Assembly: GCA_947178195.1 (NCBI GenBank)
Contig: CAMWXM010000002.1
Location: 1-35,072, forward strand
DNA from: an uncultured Ruminococcus sp.
GTDB lineage: Bacteria; Bacillota; Clostridia; Oscillospirales; Ruminococcaceae
DNA: 35,072 nt
Direction: 5' to 3'
In this document: positions 9,011 through 18,408 of the stretch, piece after piece
How positions within the stretch are numbered: the stretch's first letter is position 1
How the letters are laid out: the number at the start of each line of letters is the position of its first letter
Made by a program: the position numbers and the translations under genes
Notes under the pieces: generated by a model
Seen by the model: the letters and a program-made list of their open reading frames with translations, nothing else
Told to the model about the DNA's origin: nothing
Database searches by the model: none

Positions 9011-9833
9011 CTTTATCGATAGTATTTAAAAAATCCCTCAGATTTTTCAACTGTTCAGAAAGTGTAGCGACAATAACGCCATCGGAGGTATTCAGAATAC
9101 ATGTATCTCTCGGAACGCTTTCAGAAAGAATAAATTCAACATTCTGTCCCGATTCCTGTAATTCCTTTTCAAGAGAATCTATGTACCCGGAAAGCTGACT
9201 TGAAACATCGGCTTTAATCCATTTTGTATCTCTTGCATACCTCACAGCGTTTTTTATAACGCCGTACATGATCATATCGTCATCTTCAATTTTCTGAGAG
9301 ATCACCTTTTCGCATATTTCAATAGAAAGGTGTTTAAGTTCTTTGGCATACTCTGCAAAAAACTGATTTTTTTCTCTTTTTATCTCTTCAATTGAATGAG
9401 AAATATAAAGAGCAAGATTATCTAAAAGCGCTGTTTTTTCCTTAAAGCCCTTATACGAGCCTTCTTCATAAGCTGCCGCCGCAGTCTGTTGCGCCTTAGC
9501 GTTTGCTTCGCTTAAAATGCGTTCTTTTTCTGCGTTTGCCTGAGCAATAATGACCCCTGCCTCATTTTTGGCGTCACGCAGAAGCATATTACATTCCTTC
9601 TGAGCATTTAATTTTTTCCTGCCCAGTTCGCCGACAAGCTCCTCACGGATCTCCGCAGCTATCTGCTCACGGAGCTCCTGAGTAAGGGCCGGTTGGGTCT
9701 GAGATTCTTCCTTTTGAACTTCCTCATTAGTTTCGGAATCTTCTTCCGGCGTTTCTATTTCAAATTCAATATCAGGAATTTTAACAATTTTTTTGTCCCG
9801 CCTGATGTCATCAGGCTTGAATATCTTACGCAA
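8991..9833 (-). CDS. fliH: Flagellar assembly protein FliH
   Basis: Charged coiled-coil plus FliH/YscL-type C-term; between fliG and fliI, overlapping both. Confidence 0.88.
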   Translation of the reverse strand: MRKIFKPDDIRRDKKIVKIPDIEFEIETPEEDSETNEEVQKEESQTQPALTQELREQIAAEIREELVGELGRKKLNAQKECNMLLRDAKNEAGVIIAQANAEKERILSEANAKAQQTAAAAYEEGSYKGFKEKTALLDNLALYISHSIEEIKREKNQFFAEYAKELKHLSIEICEKVISQKIEDDDMIMYGVIKNAVRYARDTKWIKADVSSQLSGYIDSLEKELQESGQNVEFILSESVPRDTCILNTSDGVIVATLSEQLKNLRDFLNTIDKGDNFEG

Positions 9834-10863
9834 TTATTTCATCCTCTCCGCCTTTGGAAATTACAATCTCACCGGATTCTTCAAGTCGTCTGATAACAGA
9901 AACAATCTTCTGCTGTGCTTCTTCAACATCACGCATACGAACGTTATGCAGATACTGCATATCCGTCTGTATCTGTTCTCTCTGACGCTGTGACATATTG
10001 TTGAATATAACGTTTGTAACCTCTTCTGAAGCCGCCTTGAGGGCAATAGTAAGGTCTTTTGCATCGATTTCTCTGATAAACATCTGAATCTCCATATTGT
10101 CCAGATAGATAATATCGTCGAATACAAACATAAGCTTTTTGATTTCTTCTGCGAGTTCCGGATCTTCGTCCGACAGTTCCTCGAAAATAAATTTCTCGGT
10201 TTTTCTGTCCACTCTGTTCATAATTTCGGCAATGAAGTTTACGCCGCCAAATTCCGTAACGTCCACAGAAGCGATCGCTGACGCTTTTTTACTGAGCACT
10301 GATTCAACAACGGCAATAATTTCCGGTGAAGCTCTGTCCAGATTTGATATTCGCTTAATAACATCAAGCTGTATATCGCTGGGCAGCTCAGAAATAATCT
10401 GCGAAGTCTGTTCAGCGCTCACATAAGAAAGTACAATCGCAATTGTCTGCGGATGCTCATTCTGAAGCATCATCAGTAAATTTTTATAATCAACACGCCT
10501 TAAAAACTCAAAGCTTCTTGTTTTATTTGACTTCAGCACCTGTTCCATAAGAAACGCCGCACGCTGAGGACCGAAGGCCTTATCAAGGACGCCTCTGGCA
10601 TAAGCCTCACCGCCCTCGGTAACCACCTTCTGAGTTACGCAAAGATCGTAAAAGTCCTCTATAATGCGCTGCATTTCATCAGATGAAAGCAGATCAATTT
10701 TAGCAATTTCACTTGTTATAGCTTCAATTTCGTCATCTCTGAGGTATTTATATACTTCCGATGCACTGTCAACACCCAAAGCAATCATTATTGCAGCAAC
10801 TTTAGTGGCCGACGTTATTTTCGTTTCCTGTTCTGTAGTTGCTGTTGATGTTACTGAAGCCAT
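9826..10863 (-). CDS. fliG: Flagellar motor switch protein FliG
   Basis: 'VDYKNLLMMLQNEHPQTIAIVLSYVSAEQTSQIISELP' and 'MFVFDDIIYLDNMEIQMFIREIDAKDLTIALKAA' FliG signatures. Confidence 0.97.
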   Translation of the reverse strand: MASVTSTATTEQETKITSATKVAAIMIALGVDSASEVYKYLRDDEIEAITSEIAKIDLLSSDEMQRIIEDFYDLCVTQKVVTEGGEAYARGVLDKAFGPQRAAFLMEQVLKSNKTRSFEFLRRVDYKNLLMMLQNEHPQTIAIVLSYVSAEQTSQIISELPSDIQLDVIKRISNLDRASPEIIAVVESVLSKKASAIASVDVTEFGGVNFIAEIMNRVDRKTEKFIFEELSDEDPELAEEIKKLMFVFDDIIYLDNMEIQMFIREIDAKDLTIALKAASEEVTNVIFNNMSQRQREQIQTDMQYLHNVRMRDVEEAQQKIVSVIRRLEESGEIVISKGGEDEIIA

Positions 10864-10865
10864 AT

Positions 10866-12476
10866 TTATTCGTCACGCTCCTTCAGCATTGAGCGGATAA
10901 GAGCCGCTGTGATCTCAGGATTATTCTTAGCAAATTCTCTGACTTCTTCTTCTGTTGCCTTTTCTTTCTTGTTGTGTTCATCCGCCTGTTCTTCAAGGCT
11001 CATACTTTCAGCCTCTTCAAGCCTCTGGTTAAGCTCTGCAATAGTCTGTTCATGCTCTGCCTGCTGTGCAAGTCTATGTTTCTTTGCACGTCTGAGAAGC
11101 AAGAATATAATAAGACCTGCAATAAGAAGAAGTGCCAAGAGACAAATACCGCAAATAATAAGAACACGGCGTAAGTTTTCATCAGAATCGTCATCCTTCT
11201 TATTAGGATCATCAATAGGATCCACAGGACTTTTTCTGCTGTAAACTGAAATTTTATCTTCATCAATATTTGTAGCATTTTTAACAAGCATAATAACAGC
11301 ATTTCTGTCATCTCTTGTCATATATGCATTTTCTGTTGTAACTACGACAGATATAGATGCATCGCTTACAGTACCTTGAGCTCTTTCTGTTTGTCTGAGC
11401 AAGTATCCCAGATCGTAATCTCTGTCTCTTTCATAATAAGGCGTATCATCGGTATTGAGATTATCCTCCTCATCATTCTGATAATTAGGAAGATCGGTAT
11501 TTTCTTCTTCTCCAGTCACGCCTCCCGGATTAATGGGATTTCGGTTGGTATTGTATTCAACATGCTCCGTATCTAAGTATCCCACACCTGTTTCTTCATC
11601 AGGAATCAGCTGTTTCAATTCTTCAACGACCTTATTATAGTCGATTTCAACGGAAGCAACTACATCAACTCCGTCGGGGAACATATTCTGAAGTACTCTT
11701 CTTGCCTTATCTTCATATTGCTCTTCAATAGCTTTTACATATTCCATTTTTTCAGCAATATCAATACCCGATTTATCATTCTTAGCTTCCACCTCTTCAG
11801 CTGAAAGAAGCTGATTACCAGTGCTGCTGTCTATAACGGTTACATTTTCAGGCTCTATCTGCTGCGCACTGAACGCAACCAGATTTTTAACCGCCGAAAC
11901 ATTTTCCGCCGTAAACGCCCCACTGTTCACAAGACTCAGAGTAACGCTTGCCTTTGCCTTTTCGTTACTTTCCTTCCACGCATAATCGTTACTTTCAGGG
12001 AAGGTGATAGTAACTACCGCTCCCTTTATGCCTTCGATTCTTTTAAGCGTGGTCTGTAGTCTGTCCTGAAGCTCGAATCTCAGAGTCTGTTCCTTTTCAA
12101 ACTGGGTCATAGTCATACCAAGGTTATCAAAGAACGTACCGTAAGAAGGAGCTGTCTGCGGATAACCTCGCTGAGCGAGATCATAAACCAGCGTATCCCA
12201 CTGATTTCTTCTTACATATATTTCTCCGTTGGAATCAAGCTTAGTTTCAACTCCCTGATTCTGCAGTTCCAGATAAACCGCCGTTGATTCTTCCGAGGAC
12301 ATTCCGGGAAAGAGAACAATGAAATCATCATCTCCCGAGCTATTCAGGATTACCGTCAGGACTATAGCTCCTATTACAAGAGCCGCACCTCCGATTATAG
12401 CTATTTTCAGGATCTTGGTAAGACCATTCCAGAATGTTTTGATTTTTTCCCAAATATTTTTTAACTTATCTTTCAT
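10866..12476 (-). CDS. fliF: Flagellar MS-ring protein FliF
   Basis: 'FIVLFPGMSSEESTAVYLELQNQGVETKLDSNGEIYV...', 'ALNNTD'-region equivalent, two TM segments, C-term FliG-binding acidic tail. Confidence 0.96.
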   Translation of the reverse strand: MKDKLKNIWEKIKTFWNGLTKILKIAIIGGAALVIGAIVLTVILNSSGDDDFIVLFPGMSSEESTAVYLELQNQGVETKLDSNGEIYVRRNQWDTLVYDLAQRGYPQTAPSYGTFFDNLGMTMTQFEKEQTLRFELQDRLQTTLKRIEGIKGAVVTITFPESNDYAWKESNEKAKASVTLSLVNSGAFTAENVSAVKNLVAFSAQQIEPENVTVIDSSTGNQLLSAEEVEAKNDKSGIDIAEKMEYVKAIEEQYEDKARRVLQNMFPDGVDVVASVEIDYNKVVEELKQLIPDEETGVGYLDTEHVEYNTNRNPINPGGVTGEEENTDLPNYQNDEEDNLNTDDTPYYERDRDYDLGYLLRQTERAQGTVSDASISVVVTTENAYMTRDDRNAVIMLVKNATNIDEDKISVYSRKSPVDPIDDPNKKDDDSDENLRRVLIICGICLLALLLIAGLIIFLLLRRAKKHRLAQQAEHEQTIAELNQRLEEAESMSLEEQADEHNKKEKATEEEVREFAKNNPEITAALIRSMLKERDE

Positions 12477-12538
12477 GTATAAAAATCATACTTTCCATCA
12501 AAATTTTATAATATAATTTTACTTGAATCTTACTCAGA

Positions 12539-12850
12539 TCAGACCTGTATATTCAGAATATCCTTATATGCATTAACAGCTCTCGTTGTAAGCTGAACTG
12601 TCATTTCTATAGCCGTCTGAGCCTTACTGGCGTTCATCATAGCCGTTTCAATATCGTTCGAGTTTCCCGTTGCGATATCGTAAGCGCTCTGAAGTGACTG
12701 ACTTTCAAGATCCTTGACATTCTGTATTTTGCTTTTAAGTATATCGCCGAAAGATACTGTATTGTCCTCTTTTTCAGCAGCATTTGCTTTTAAAGGAGTA
12801 ATAAAATCATCTGAAACTGATGATAAACCTGTAAGCGGAACTATGTACAT
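12539..12850 (-). CDS. fliE: Flagellar hook-basal body complex protein FliE
   Basis: 'SFGDILKSKIQNVKDLESQSLQSAYDIATGNSNDIETAMMNASKAQTAIEMTVQLTTRAVNAYKDILNIQV'. Confidence 0.94.
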   Translation of the reverse strand: MYIVPLTGLSSVSDDFITPLKANAAEKEDNTVSFGDILKSKIQNVKDLESQSLQSAYDIATGNSNDIETAMMNASKAQTAIEMTVQLTTRAVNAYKDILNIQV

Positions 12851-12873
12851 TTTAAATTACCTCCAAATTATTT

Positions 12874-13302
12874 TTAACCGTTTCTGCCGATTTCAAGAGC
12901 CTTTGTCGCCATTGCCTTAATGACAGACAATGCACTCATATTAGCCTCATAAACTCTTGAGACTTCCAGAAGATCCACCTGTTCTTCCGTGTTGTTCACA
13001 TTAGGATAGTATACGTATCCGTCCTCGTCTGCATCGGGATGATCCGGGTCGTAAACCGGTTTGAAATCCTCCTGGCTTTCAGCGACTCTTGTCACCCTTA
13101 CGCCGCCGCCCCGAACCTGATTCAGTGCCTCGTTAAAGGTTTGTGTTCTTTCCTGGAAAATCACCTGTTTTCTGCGGTAAGGCTCGCCGCTGGCGGTTCT
13201 GGTAGTATTCTGATTTGCCAGATTCTGCAAAATTATATCCGAACGGAATCTCTCAGCCGTAAGAGCAGAACCGATCGTATTAAGCGAATTAAGAAAAGCC
13301 AT
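12874..13302 (-). CDS. flgC: Flagellar basal-body rod protein FlgC
   Basis: 'AFLNSLNTIGSALTAERFRSDIILQNLANQNTTRT...PYRRKQVIFQE...VRVTRVAESQEDFKPVYDPDHPDAD'. Confidence 0.95.
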   Translation of the reverse strand: MAFLNSLNTIGSALTAERFRSDIILQNLANQNTTRTASGEPYRRKQVIFQERTQTFNEALNQVRGGGVRVTRVAESQEDFKPVYDPDHPDADEDGYVYYPNVNNTEEQVDLLEVSRVYEANMSALSVIKAMATKALEIGRNG

Positions 13303-13320
13303 TTTTTATCACTCCTTGAA

Positions 13321-13683
13321 TTATTTGAAGTTACTGTTCATAAATACATAGCGAAGGTTGCTCACAGCGGAATTATACTGGCTGATAATAGCCGATTCCT
13401 GAATATATGTACTATAAAGCTCAAGACCCTCCTTGTCTACGTCAACATTATTTCCGTCAACTCTGACATCTGTTTCATAAATTTCGGAAACGTCTGCCTT
13501 GAAAGAATATTTCTTTTTACCCTTGTCCATTGCGTCGTCAAGGGTATTCTTAAAGCTTACGGTTTTGTAATTGTAATCTGGTGTATCAATGTTTGCAATA
13601 TTCTGTGTATGTATTTCTTTTTTTAAAGTCATTTGCTTCAGACCGTTTTCCATTGCCTTGAAAGCTATTGAATCAAGATACAT
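13321..13683 (-). CDS. flgB: Flagellar basal-body rod protein FlgB
   Basis: MYLDSIAFKAMENGLKQMTLKKEIHTQNIANIDTPDYNYKTVSF; start at ATG 13681-13683 with SD GGAGG ~8 nt upstream. Confidence 0.93.
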   Translation of the reverse strand: MYLDSIAFKAMENGLKQMTLKKEIHTQNIANIDTPDYNYKTVSFKNTLDDAMDKGKKKYSFKADVSEIYETDVRVDGNNVDVDKEGLELYSTYIQESAIISQYNSAVSNLRYVFMNSNFK

Positions 13684-13775
13684 AATTTCCCTCCACAATA
13701 CTTAGGACGCAGCCGTAAAGAAGCGTCATTAATTTACAGAAGCGTCATATTTTTTAAAGCCTCCTATGTCTTTCA

Positions 13776-13895
13776 TCATAGTCCGACGCAGTCGCTGTTC
13801 ATTGCCGGTATCGGCAGAAGCCGTATTTCCACCGATGGATTGTTCCCCATCATCTCAAAGAAACGGTCAATCTGCTTCAATTTATGAATAGACAT
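13776..13895 (-). CDS. Candidate 39-aa leader ORF upstream of flgB (not in ORF track)
   Basis: ATG...TGA: MSIHKLKQIDRFFEMMGNNPSVEIRLLPIPAMNSDCVGL; starts ~20 nt after the predicted promoter start point; no clear SD. Confidence 0.3.
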   Translation of the reverse strand: MSIHKLKQIDRFFEMMGNNPSVEIRLLPIPAMNSDCVGL

Positions 13896-13921
13896 AGTTC
13901 AACTATTACTGCTTATAAGAT

Positions 13922-13950
13922 ATTATATCATATTATTCTCCAAAAAGCAA
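13922..13950 (-). promoter_or_regulatory. Sigma-A-type promoter of the flagellar operon
   Basis: Minus strand TTGCTT-N17-TATAAT (-35 at 13945-13950, -10 at 13922-13927). Confidence 0.7.
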
Positions 13951-14001
13951 CAGGAAATCTCAATTTTTTTCTAAGAAATTTCGTAAATTATGCCGAAATG
14001 A

Positions 14002-17000
14002 TTACACATTGTAATCTTTCAGTAATAAAAACGTCGTATTTTCGGCGTTTTCGCTAAGTTTAATATTTTTATTTTTATATACAATTAAGCCATGATTTTC
14101 CAGATATTTCACTCTATTTTCAATGAAAACAGGCGCAATTCCCAGTACATTTGATATATTTTTGACAAATAGGGGTTGATTTTTAAATTCCTGGGCTGCT
14201 TTAAGTATAAAATAATCCAGAATATTAACACTGTCTGCATCATCAACGCTGTCGTCTCCGGGCGTCGTGTCGAATTTGTAACTATTTTTTTCAGCCGTCT
14301 GAAAATTCCCCTCCGGCAACCTTATATCCGGTATTTCAGCGGCATTTTTCAAGCCGTCAAGTCTTTTAACAATATTATATGCATTACTGAACATTATTGA
14401 CGCATCATTATCTGACGAAGATATAAAATTTTCAGAGCTACCTGTTATAATAAGAAGCTCTCTTGCTCTTGACATTGCCACATTTATTCTTCTGCTGTCC
14501 TTAGCAAAGCCAATCTGACATTCACGATTATTTCGCACAAAGCTTAAAATAATAATATCCTCTTCCATGCCCTGAAATCTGTCCACCGAGCCTACCCTGA
14601 GGGACATATGTCCGAAACGGCTGCAAAATCCACTGTTTATTATTTTATCCTCGATAAGCTTCACTTGTGCGTCATAAAAGGTAATGACCCCGACGCTTTT
14701 TTTACAGTTGTTTTCAGAAAGATTTTTTTCCAGAACGCATAAAATTTTCTTCACACATTCCGCCTCATACTCATTATAAAAGCTCTTATTTTTCTTTTTT
14801 TCAAAATAGCGTTCACTATTTGGTATATCATACCAAATAACATGGTTGTCCTCGGATATTTCCGTTCCCTGACAGCAATGCTTTTTAAATTCGGAAGCAG
14901 GAGATTCAAGTCTTCCTGCATCAGTATCTATGTAAAACTGATTTATAAGAGCGGCAATATCTCTGTGCATACGATATTGTCTGAAAAGCATAGTTCTCAT
15001 AGTCTTTTCCGATTTTTCATACAATTCCTCAAAAAGGCTTACCTTTATAAGCTTTTTAAGCTGTTCGTTATCGTTTTCCAGCTCGTCATAAGCGTTCGAG
15101 TCTATAAACGGTGGAAGCTGCTTATGGTCTCCCACCAGAACAATTTTTTTGCCCTTGAGCATCGGCAGTATTATATCCGGCGGAGTGCTCTTACTTGCCT
15201 CGTCGATTATAACCACATCGAATGAAGGATAATTTTCATTAAAATCCTTAGTACCACTTTGTATGCAGGTTATACCGATAACATTGGCGTTTTCAATATA
15301 AAGCTTTTTAAGGGCATGATAATTCTGACCTTTTGAATCTGAAATTTTTCTTCGCCATTCATCAAGCAGTTTTTTCCATTTATCATATCTTGTATATCTC
15401 AATTGAAAATACCTGTTAATATTATATTCAACTTGTTCAAGACTAATGTCATATGGATCGATATTATTAAGCGCTTTTGAAAAAAAATCATCTTGAATTT
15501 TTTCTTTAAAAAGCTCCACTGCATAATTATATTCTTTTACGGAGTCTGCGCTTTCATTATATAACTTTTCACATTTTGCCTTAAAGCTGTAATACTGATT
15601 GTCGTAATTTTCCCCCAGTGCGTCAAGGCACAGTCGAAAGGACTGTACATTATCAATAAATACGCTGTCATTTTTAATTTTATCTATTCTTTCACAAAGC
15701 CTTATGGTTTTCTGCTGAATGCTCACAATAAGATTTTCCGCACGTCTGTAATAAATAGCGGCGACCTGACGCCATTTATGCCCAAAAATAATTTTCCGGA
15801 TTCCCACCGGCTCAGAGTCGATTATTCTTTCTCCCTCTTCAAAAAGAGCATTCACCATTTCCCTGTCGGCATAGTAAAATACGCCCTCATAAGCGGTATT
15901 TTCCATCATTCCTGCACTTATTCTGCGGCGGAGGTATGCAAACTGAGCGACAAATTTTTCAGTGAAATAATTCAAAAAATCAAGCTCATCTGTATATTCG
16001 TGATACATTTCAGCGTCTGCCTTTATATCAAGGTACTTGCTTTCCAAGTCGTTATAAATGCTGTTTGGAATCTGAAAATCCTGTGGATAACAGTTTCTGG
16101 CTGTTTCAGCATATTCAATATTATCAGTTTCATATGCCTGTGCAATAAGTTCAAAAAAATTCGTTCTTTGTTTTTTGGCCTCGTCAAGAACATTTTTATA
16201 AAAATAAAGCTGAGATTCCTGAACATTTTTTTCATATTTAAGCTCATTCACATTTTCAGCAGCTGAAAGAATATCCGGGAATTTCAACTTTTGCTTTTTC
16301 AGACGGTCAATTCTTGCCGAAAGATCAGCATTCATATTTTCAGTCGCTTCAGCGATCTTAGCTATCCACGTACCTACAACATTATCCTCCACAAAGGGCA
16401 GTCCCTCCTGCTCCACCCTTGAGCTGTCTCCTTTTCTGAGCACTCTTAGGTCGGCATGGTTCATAACTCTTGAAATTGCGTTATCCACCGCCAGATTGGA
16501 TTGCGAAACAATAAGAGTTTTCAGTCCTCTTACGGCGTTCTGATAGCATATTTCAGCAATTACAGTAGTTTTACCTGTGCCCGGAGGTCCCTGAATAAGA
16601 TACAGATCTTCAGCGTTAAGAACTCCCTCCACTGCGCTTATCTGTTCAGGGTTCATATTTTTTGCCAGAAGCTCGTAATCATTAAGGGTTATATTTTCTC
16701 CTACCGTTTTGTTTGCCTTCTGCGGATCAAAAATAAATTCAGGAAGCCTTTTATTTACCGCATCTCCCCTGCAAAGCTTGTCCAACCCCGATTTCATTCT
16801 TTTACAGGTAATATCCGACGCCCCGTCATAAGCGATAAGCCTGATTCCCGAAGAAAGCTCTTTCATAATGTTAATAGTATCGCTCCCGAATGGTTTTACA
16901 GTCAGTATATCATTTTCAAGTCGTTCACAACTCCCGAAGCCCCAGGCAGGACGATTTTTTTCATCAAGAAAACCAACAGTAAGATTCCGTATGTCCGTAC

Positions 17001-17481
17001 CAGGCTTCAGGTCGTATGTAACTATATCTATCCTGCCGTTTTTTACCGAAGCGCCTTTACAGAAAAATATATGTGAAGAAGCGTCAGCCTTTTTCATGAC
17101 CGATTCGATATAGTCGTACCACATGGAAAAACGCTGTTTAACCTGTTCATTAATGTATGCAAAATCCTCGTTTTTTTCCTGAGCAAAATAAAGTGTAAAT
17201 CCCTTGCCAGCTATTTTTTTATCAGAAACGGAGGTACAGAAAAAATTATTATGGTCAAGCTTGCCGGAAAGTGTAATATTTTCTCCGTCAATATCCAGCC
17301 CCAGCATAACAAGCTGACTATCCGATACTGCTGCAGATATTTCAAATGCCTTTTCTTCCGGAAACATTATAAGAGGAAGCTCATATTTTGAAATTCCTTT
17401 AAGGGTACTGAATTGTTTCAGCTCATCGATCGCTCTCGGCGACATAGACAGATTAAGTCTTAATATTCTGTTGTCTTCCAT
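14002..17481 (-). CDS. Superfamily 1 DNA/RNA helicase (UPF1/DNA2-like AAA_11/AAA_12) with C-terminal winged-helix-like region
   Basis: Walker A 'LIQGPPGTGKTT', 'FDVVIIDEASKSTPPDIILPML', 'VGDHKQLPPF', 'FRQYRMHRDIAALIN', 'SVDRFQGMEEDIIILSFVR', 'INVAMSRARELLIITG'. Confidence 0.93.
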   Translation of the reverse strand: MEDNRILRLNLSMSPRAIDELKQFSTLKGISKYELPLIMFPEEKAFEISAAVSDSQLVMLGLDIDGENITLSGKLDHNNFFCTSVSDKKIAGKGFTLYFAQEKNEDFAYINEQVKQRFSMWYDYIESVMKKADASSHIFFCKGASVKNGRIDIVTYDLKPGTDIRNLTVGFLDEKNRPAWGFGSCERLENDILTVKPFGSDTINIMKELSSGIRLIAYDGASDITCKRMKSGLDKLCRGDAVNKRLPEFIFDPQKANKTVGENITLNDYELLAKNMNPEQISAVEGVLNAEDLYLIQGPPGTGKTTVIAEICYQNAVRGLKTLIVSQSNLAVDNAISRVMNHADLRVLRKGDSSRVEQEGLPFVEDNVVGTWIAKIAEATENMNADLSARIDRLKKQKLKFPDILSAAENVNELKYEKNVQESQLYFYKNVLDEAKKQRTNFFELIAQAYETDNIEYAETARNCYPQDFQIPNSIYNDLESKYLDIKADAEMYHEYTDELDFLNYFTEKFVAQFAYLRRRISAGMMENTAYEGVFYYADREMVNALFEEGERIIDSEPVGIRKIIFGHKWRQVAAIYYRRAENLIVSIQQKTIRLCERIDKIKNDSVFIDNVQSFRLCLDALGENYDNQYYSFKAKCEKLYNESADSVKEYNYAVELFKEKIQDDFFSKALNNIDPYDISLEQVEYNINRYFQLRYTRYDKWKKLLDEWRRKISDSKGQNYHALKKLYIENANVIGITCIQSGTKDFNENYPSFDVVIIDEASKSTPPDIILPMLKGKKIVLVGDHKQLPPFIDSNAYDELENDNEQLKKLIKVSLFEELYEKSEKTMRTMLFRQYRMHRDIAALINQFYIDTDAGRLESPASEFKKHCCQGTEISEDNHVIWYDIPNSERYFEKKKNKSFYNEYEAECVKKILCVLEKNLSENNCKKSVGVITFYDAQVKLIEDKIINSGFCSRFGHMSLRVGSVDRFQGMEEDIIILSFVRNNRECQIGFAKDSRRINVAMSRARELLIITGSSENFISSSDNDASIMFSNAYNIVKRLDGLKNAAEIPDIRLPEGNFQTAEKNSYKFDTTPGDDSVDDADSVNILDYFILKAAQEFKNQPLFVKNISNVLGIAPVFIENRVKYLENHGLIVYKNKNIKLSENAENTTFLLLKDYNV

Positions 17482-17492
17482 TTTTCCCGCCT

Positions 17493-17522
17493 CCGCTTAA
17501 TAACGATTAATGCCGCTTAATA
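17493..17522. repeat. Direct repeat CCGCTTAATA x2, 20-nt period, just downstream of helicase start point
   Basis: CCGCTTAATA at 17493-17502 and 17513-17522. Confidence 0.75.
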
Positions 17523-17537
17523 TAATAGCTAAAATTA

Positions 17538-17566
17538 ATTATAACACAAAATGGCAGATAATACAA
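17538..17566 (-). promoter_or_regulatory. Promoter of helicase gene
   Basis: Minus strand TTGTAT-N17-TATAAT. Confidence 0.6.
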
Positions 17567-17582
17567 TAAGCTTTTATACAAA

Positions 17583-17621
17583 AACCCGTATTCCAACAAG
17601 ATAAGCGTGTGAATACGGGTT
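17583..17621 (-). terminator. Rho-independent terminator of LUD-domain gene
   Basis: 11-bp stem AACCCGTATTC/GAATACGGGTT followed on minus strand by TTTTTG. Confidence 0.75.
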
Positions 17622-17638
17622 CTATAGAATAATTTCTT

Positions 17639-18307
17639 TTAATATCCCAGCGGTTCTGCAACAAGAATGACCTTGATTCTGTTTTTATGCCTTTGCTGTG
17701 CCGAAACAAGAAAATTGCAACATATTCTTCCGTCTCCTGCGCAGCCTGCTGTCATACCCTTACAGTCCTGAGCCAGAGATAAACATTCGCCTTTGTCACG
17801 GCAATAGGTATCGCAGTTAAGCCTTGAAGTATTAGCTGGTGCGGCAATGGTTTTTACACGCTTTATCGCATCATCAAGATTTTTCACAATTTTGTTGCAG
17901 CCTGCCACAACGATGACCGACTTTGGCCCGAAAGCGATCGCCGCAATCCTGTTACTGTTGCCGTCAACATTATAAAGCTCGCCGTTTTCGGTAATAGCGT
18001 TCGAGCTTGTAAAATAAACGTCGGTACTAAAGCATTTAATGTAAAATTCATTAATATTTTCAGGAGCATAATCATCTCTGTCAACAAAACGATAATTTCC
18101 TGTACGGAGCATGTCAATGACGCCGGTTTCTTTAAGGGTAACAGAACCGCCGCTTCCGACCATATCATTTTCCGAAATAAGTGATTTTACAATACCCACA
18201 ACTTCATTTTTTGAATCGGCAATAAACACCTGCATATTATTATTTTCCAAAGCTTTTTTTGTTTTTTCCAGGCGAAGCTTAGTGACCTTACGTGTATTTT
18301 CGTCCAT
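17639..18307 (-). CDS. LUD domain (DUF162/LutC-like) lactate utilization family protein
   Basis: 'TRKVTKLRLEKTKKALENNNMQVFIADSKNEVVGIVKSLISENDMVGSGGSVTLKETGVIDMLR...VIVVAGCNKIVKNLDDAIKRVKTIAAPAN...'; start at MDENTRK with SD GGGAGG. Confidence 0.85.
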   Translation of the reverse strand: MDENTRKVTKLRLEKTKKALENNNMQVFIADSKNEVVGIVKSLISENDMVGSGGSVTLKETGVIDMLRTGNYRFVDRDDYAPENINEFYIKCFSTDVYFTSSNAITENGELYNVDGNSNRIAAIAFGPKSVIVVAGCNKIVKNLDDAIKRVKTIAAPANTSRLNCDTYCRDKGECLSLAQDCKGMTAGCAGDGRICCNFLVSAQQRHKNRIKVILVAEPLGY

Positions 18308-18346
18308 AATATTATCCTCCCGTTTTCTGATGTATCTGATAAAGAA

Positions 18347-18389
18347 CAGGATTTCTCTATAAACGCTCATGCTATTCAGAGAAATCCTG
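18347..18389 (-). terminator. Hairpin/probable terminator downstream of lipoprotein gene
   Basis: Perfect 12-bp stem CAGGATTTCTCT/AGAGAAATCCTG; weak U-tract (TTCTTTATC) on minus strand. Confidence 0.5.
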
Positions 18390-18408
18390 ATTCAACTACG
18401 ATTCTGTC

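Noticed and set aside
13809-13815. Sigma-28 -10 like element GCCGATA (minus strand) in the flagellar leader
   Set aside because: No TAAA -35 at ~15-nt spacing; the same bases form part of a short inverted repeat TGCCG-GTAT-CGGCA
13684-13921. Cyclic-di-GMP riboswitch in the flagellar leader
   Set aside because: No recognisable conserved core such as the GEMM-type CACGCACAGGGCAAACC stretch
16501-17076. 191-aa plus-strand ORF opposite the helicase
   Set aside because: Antisense shadow; no SD or domain
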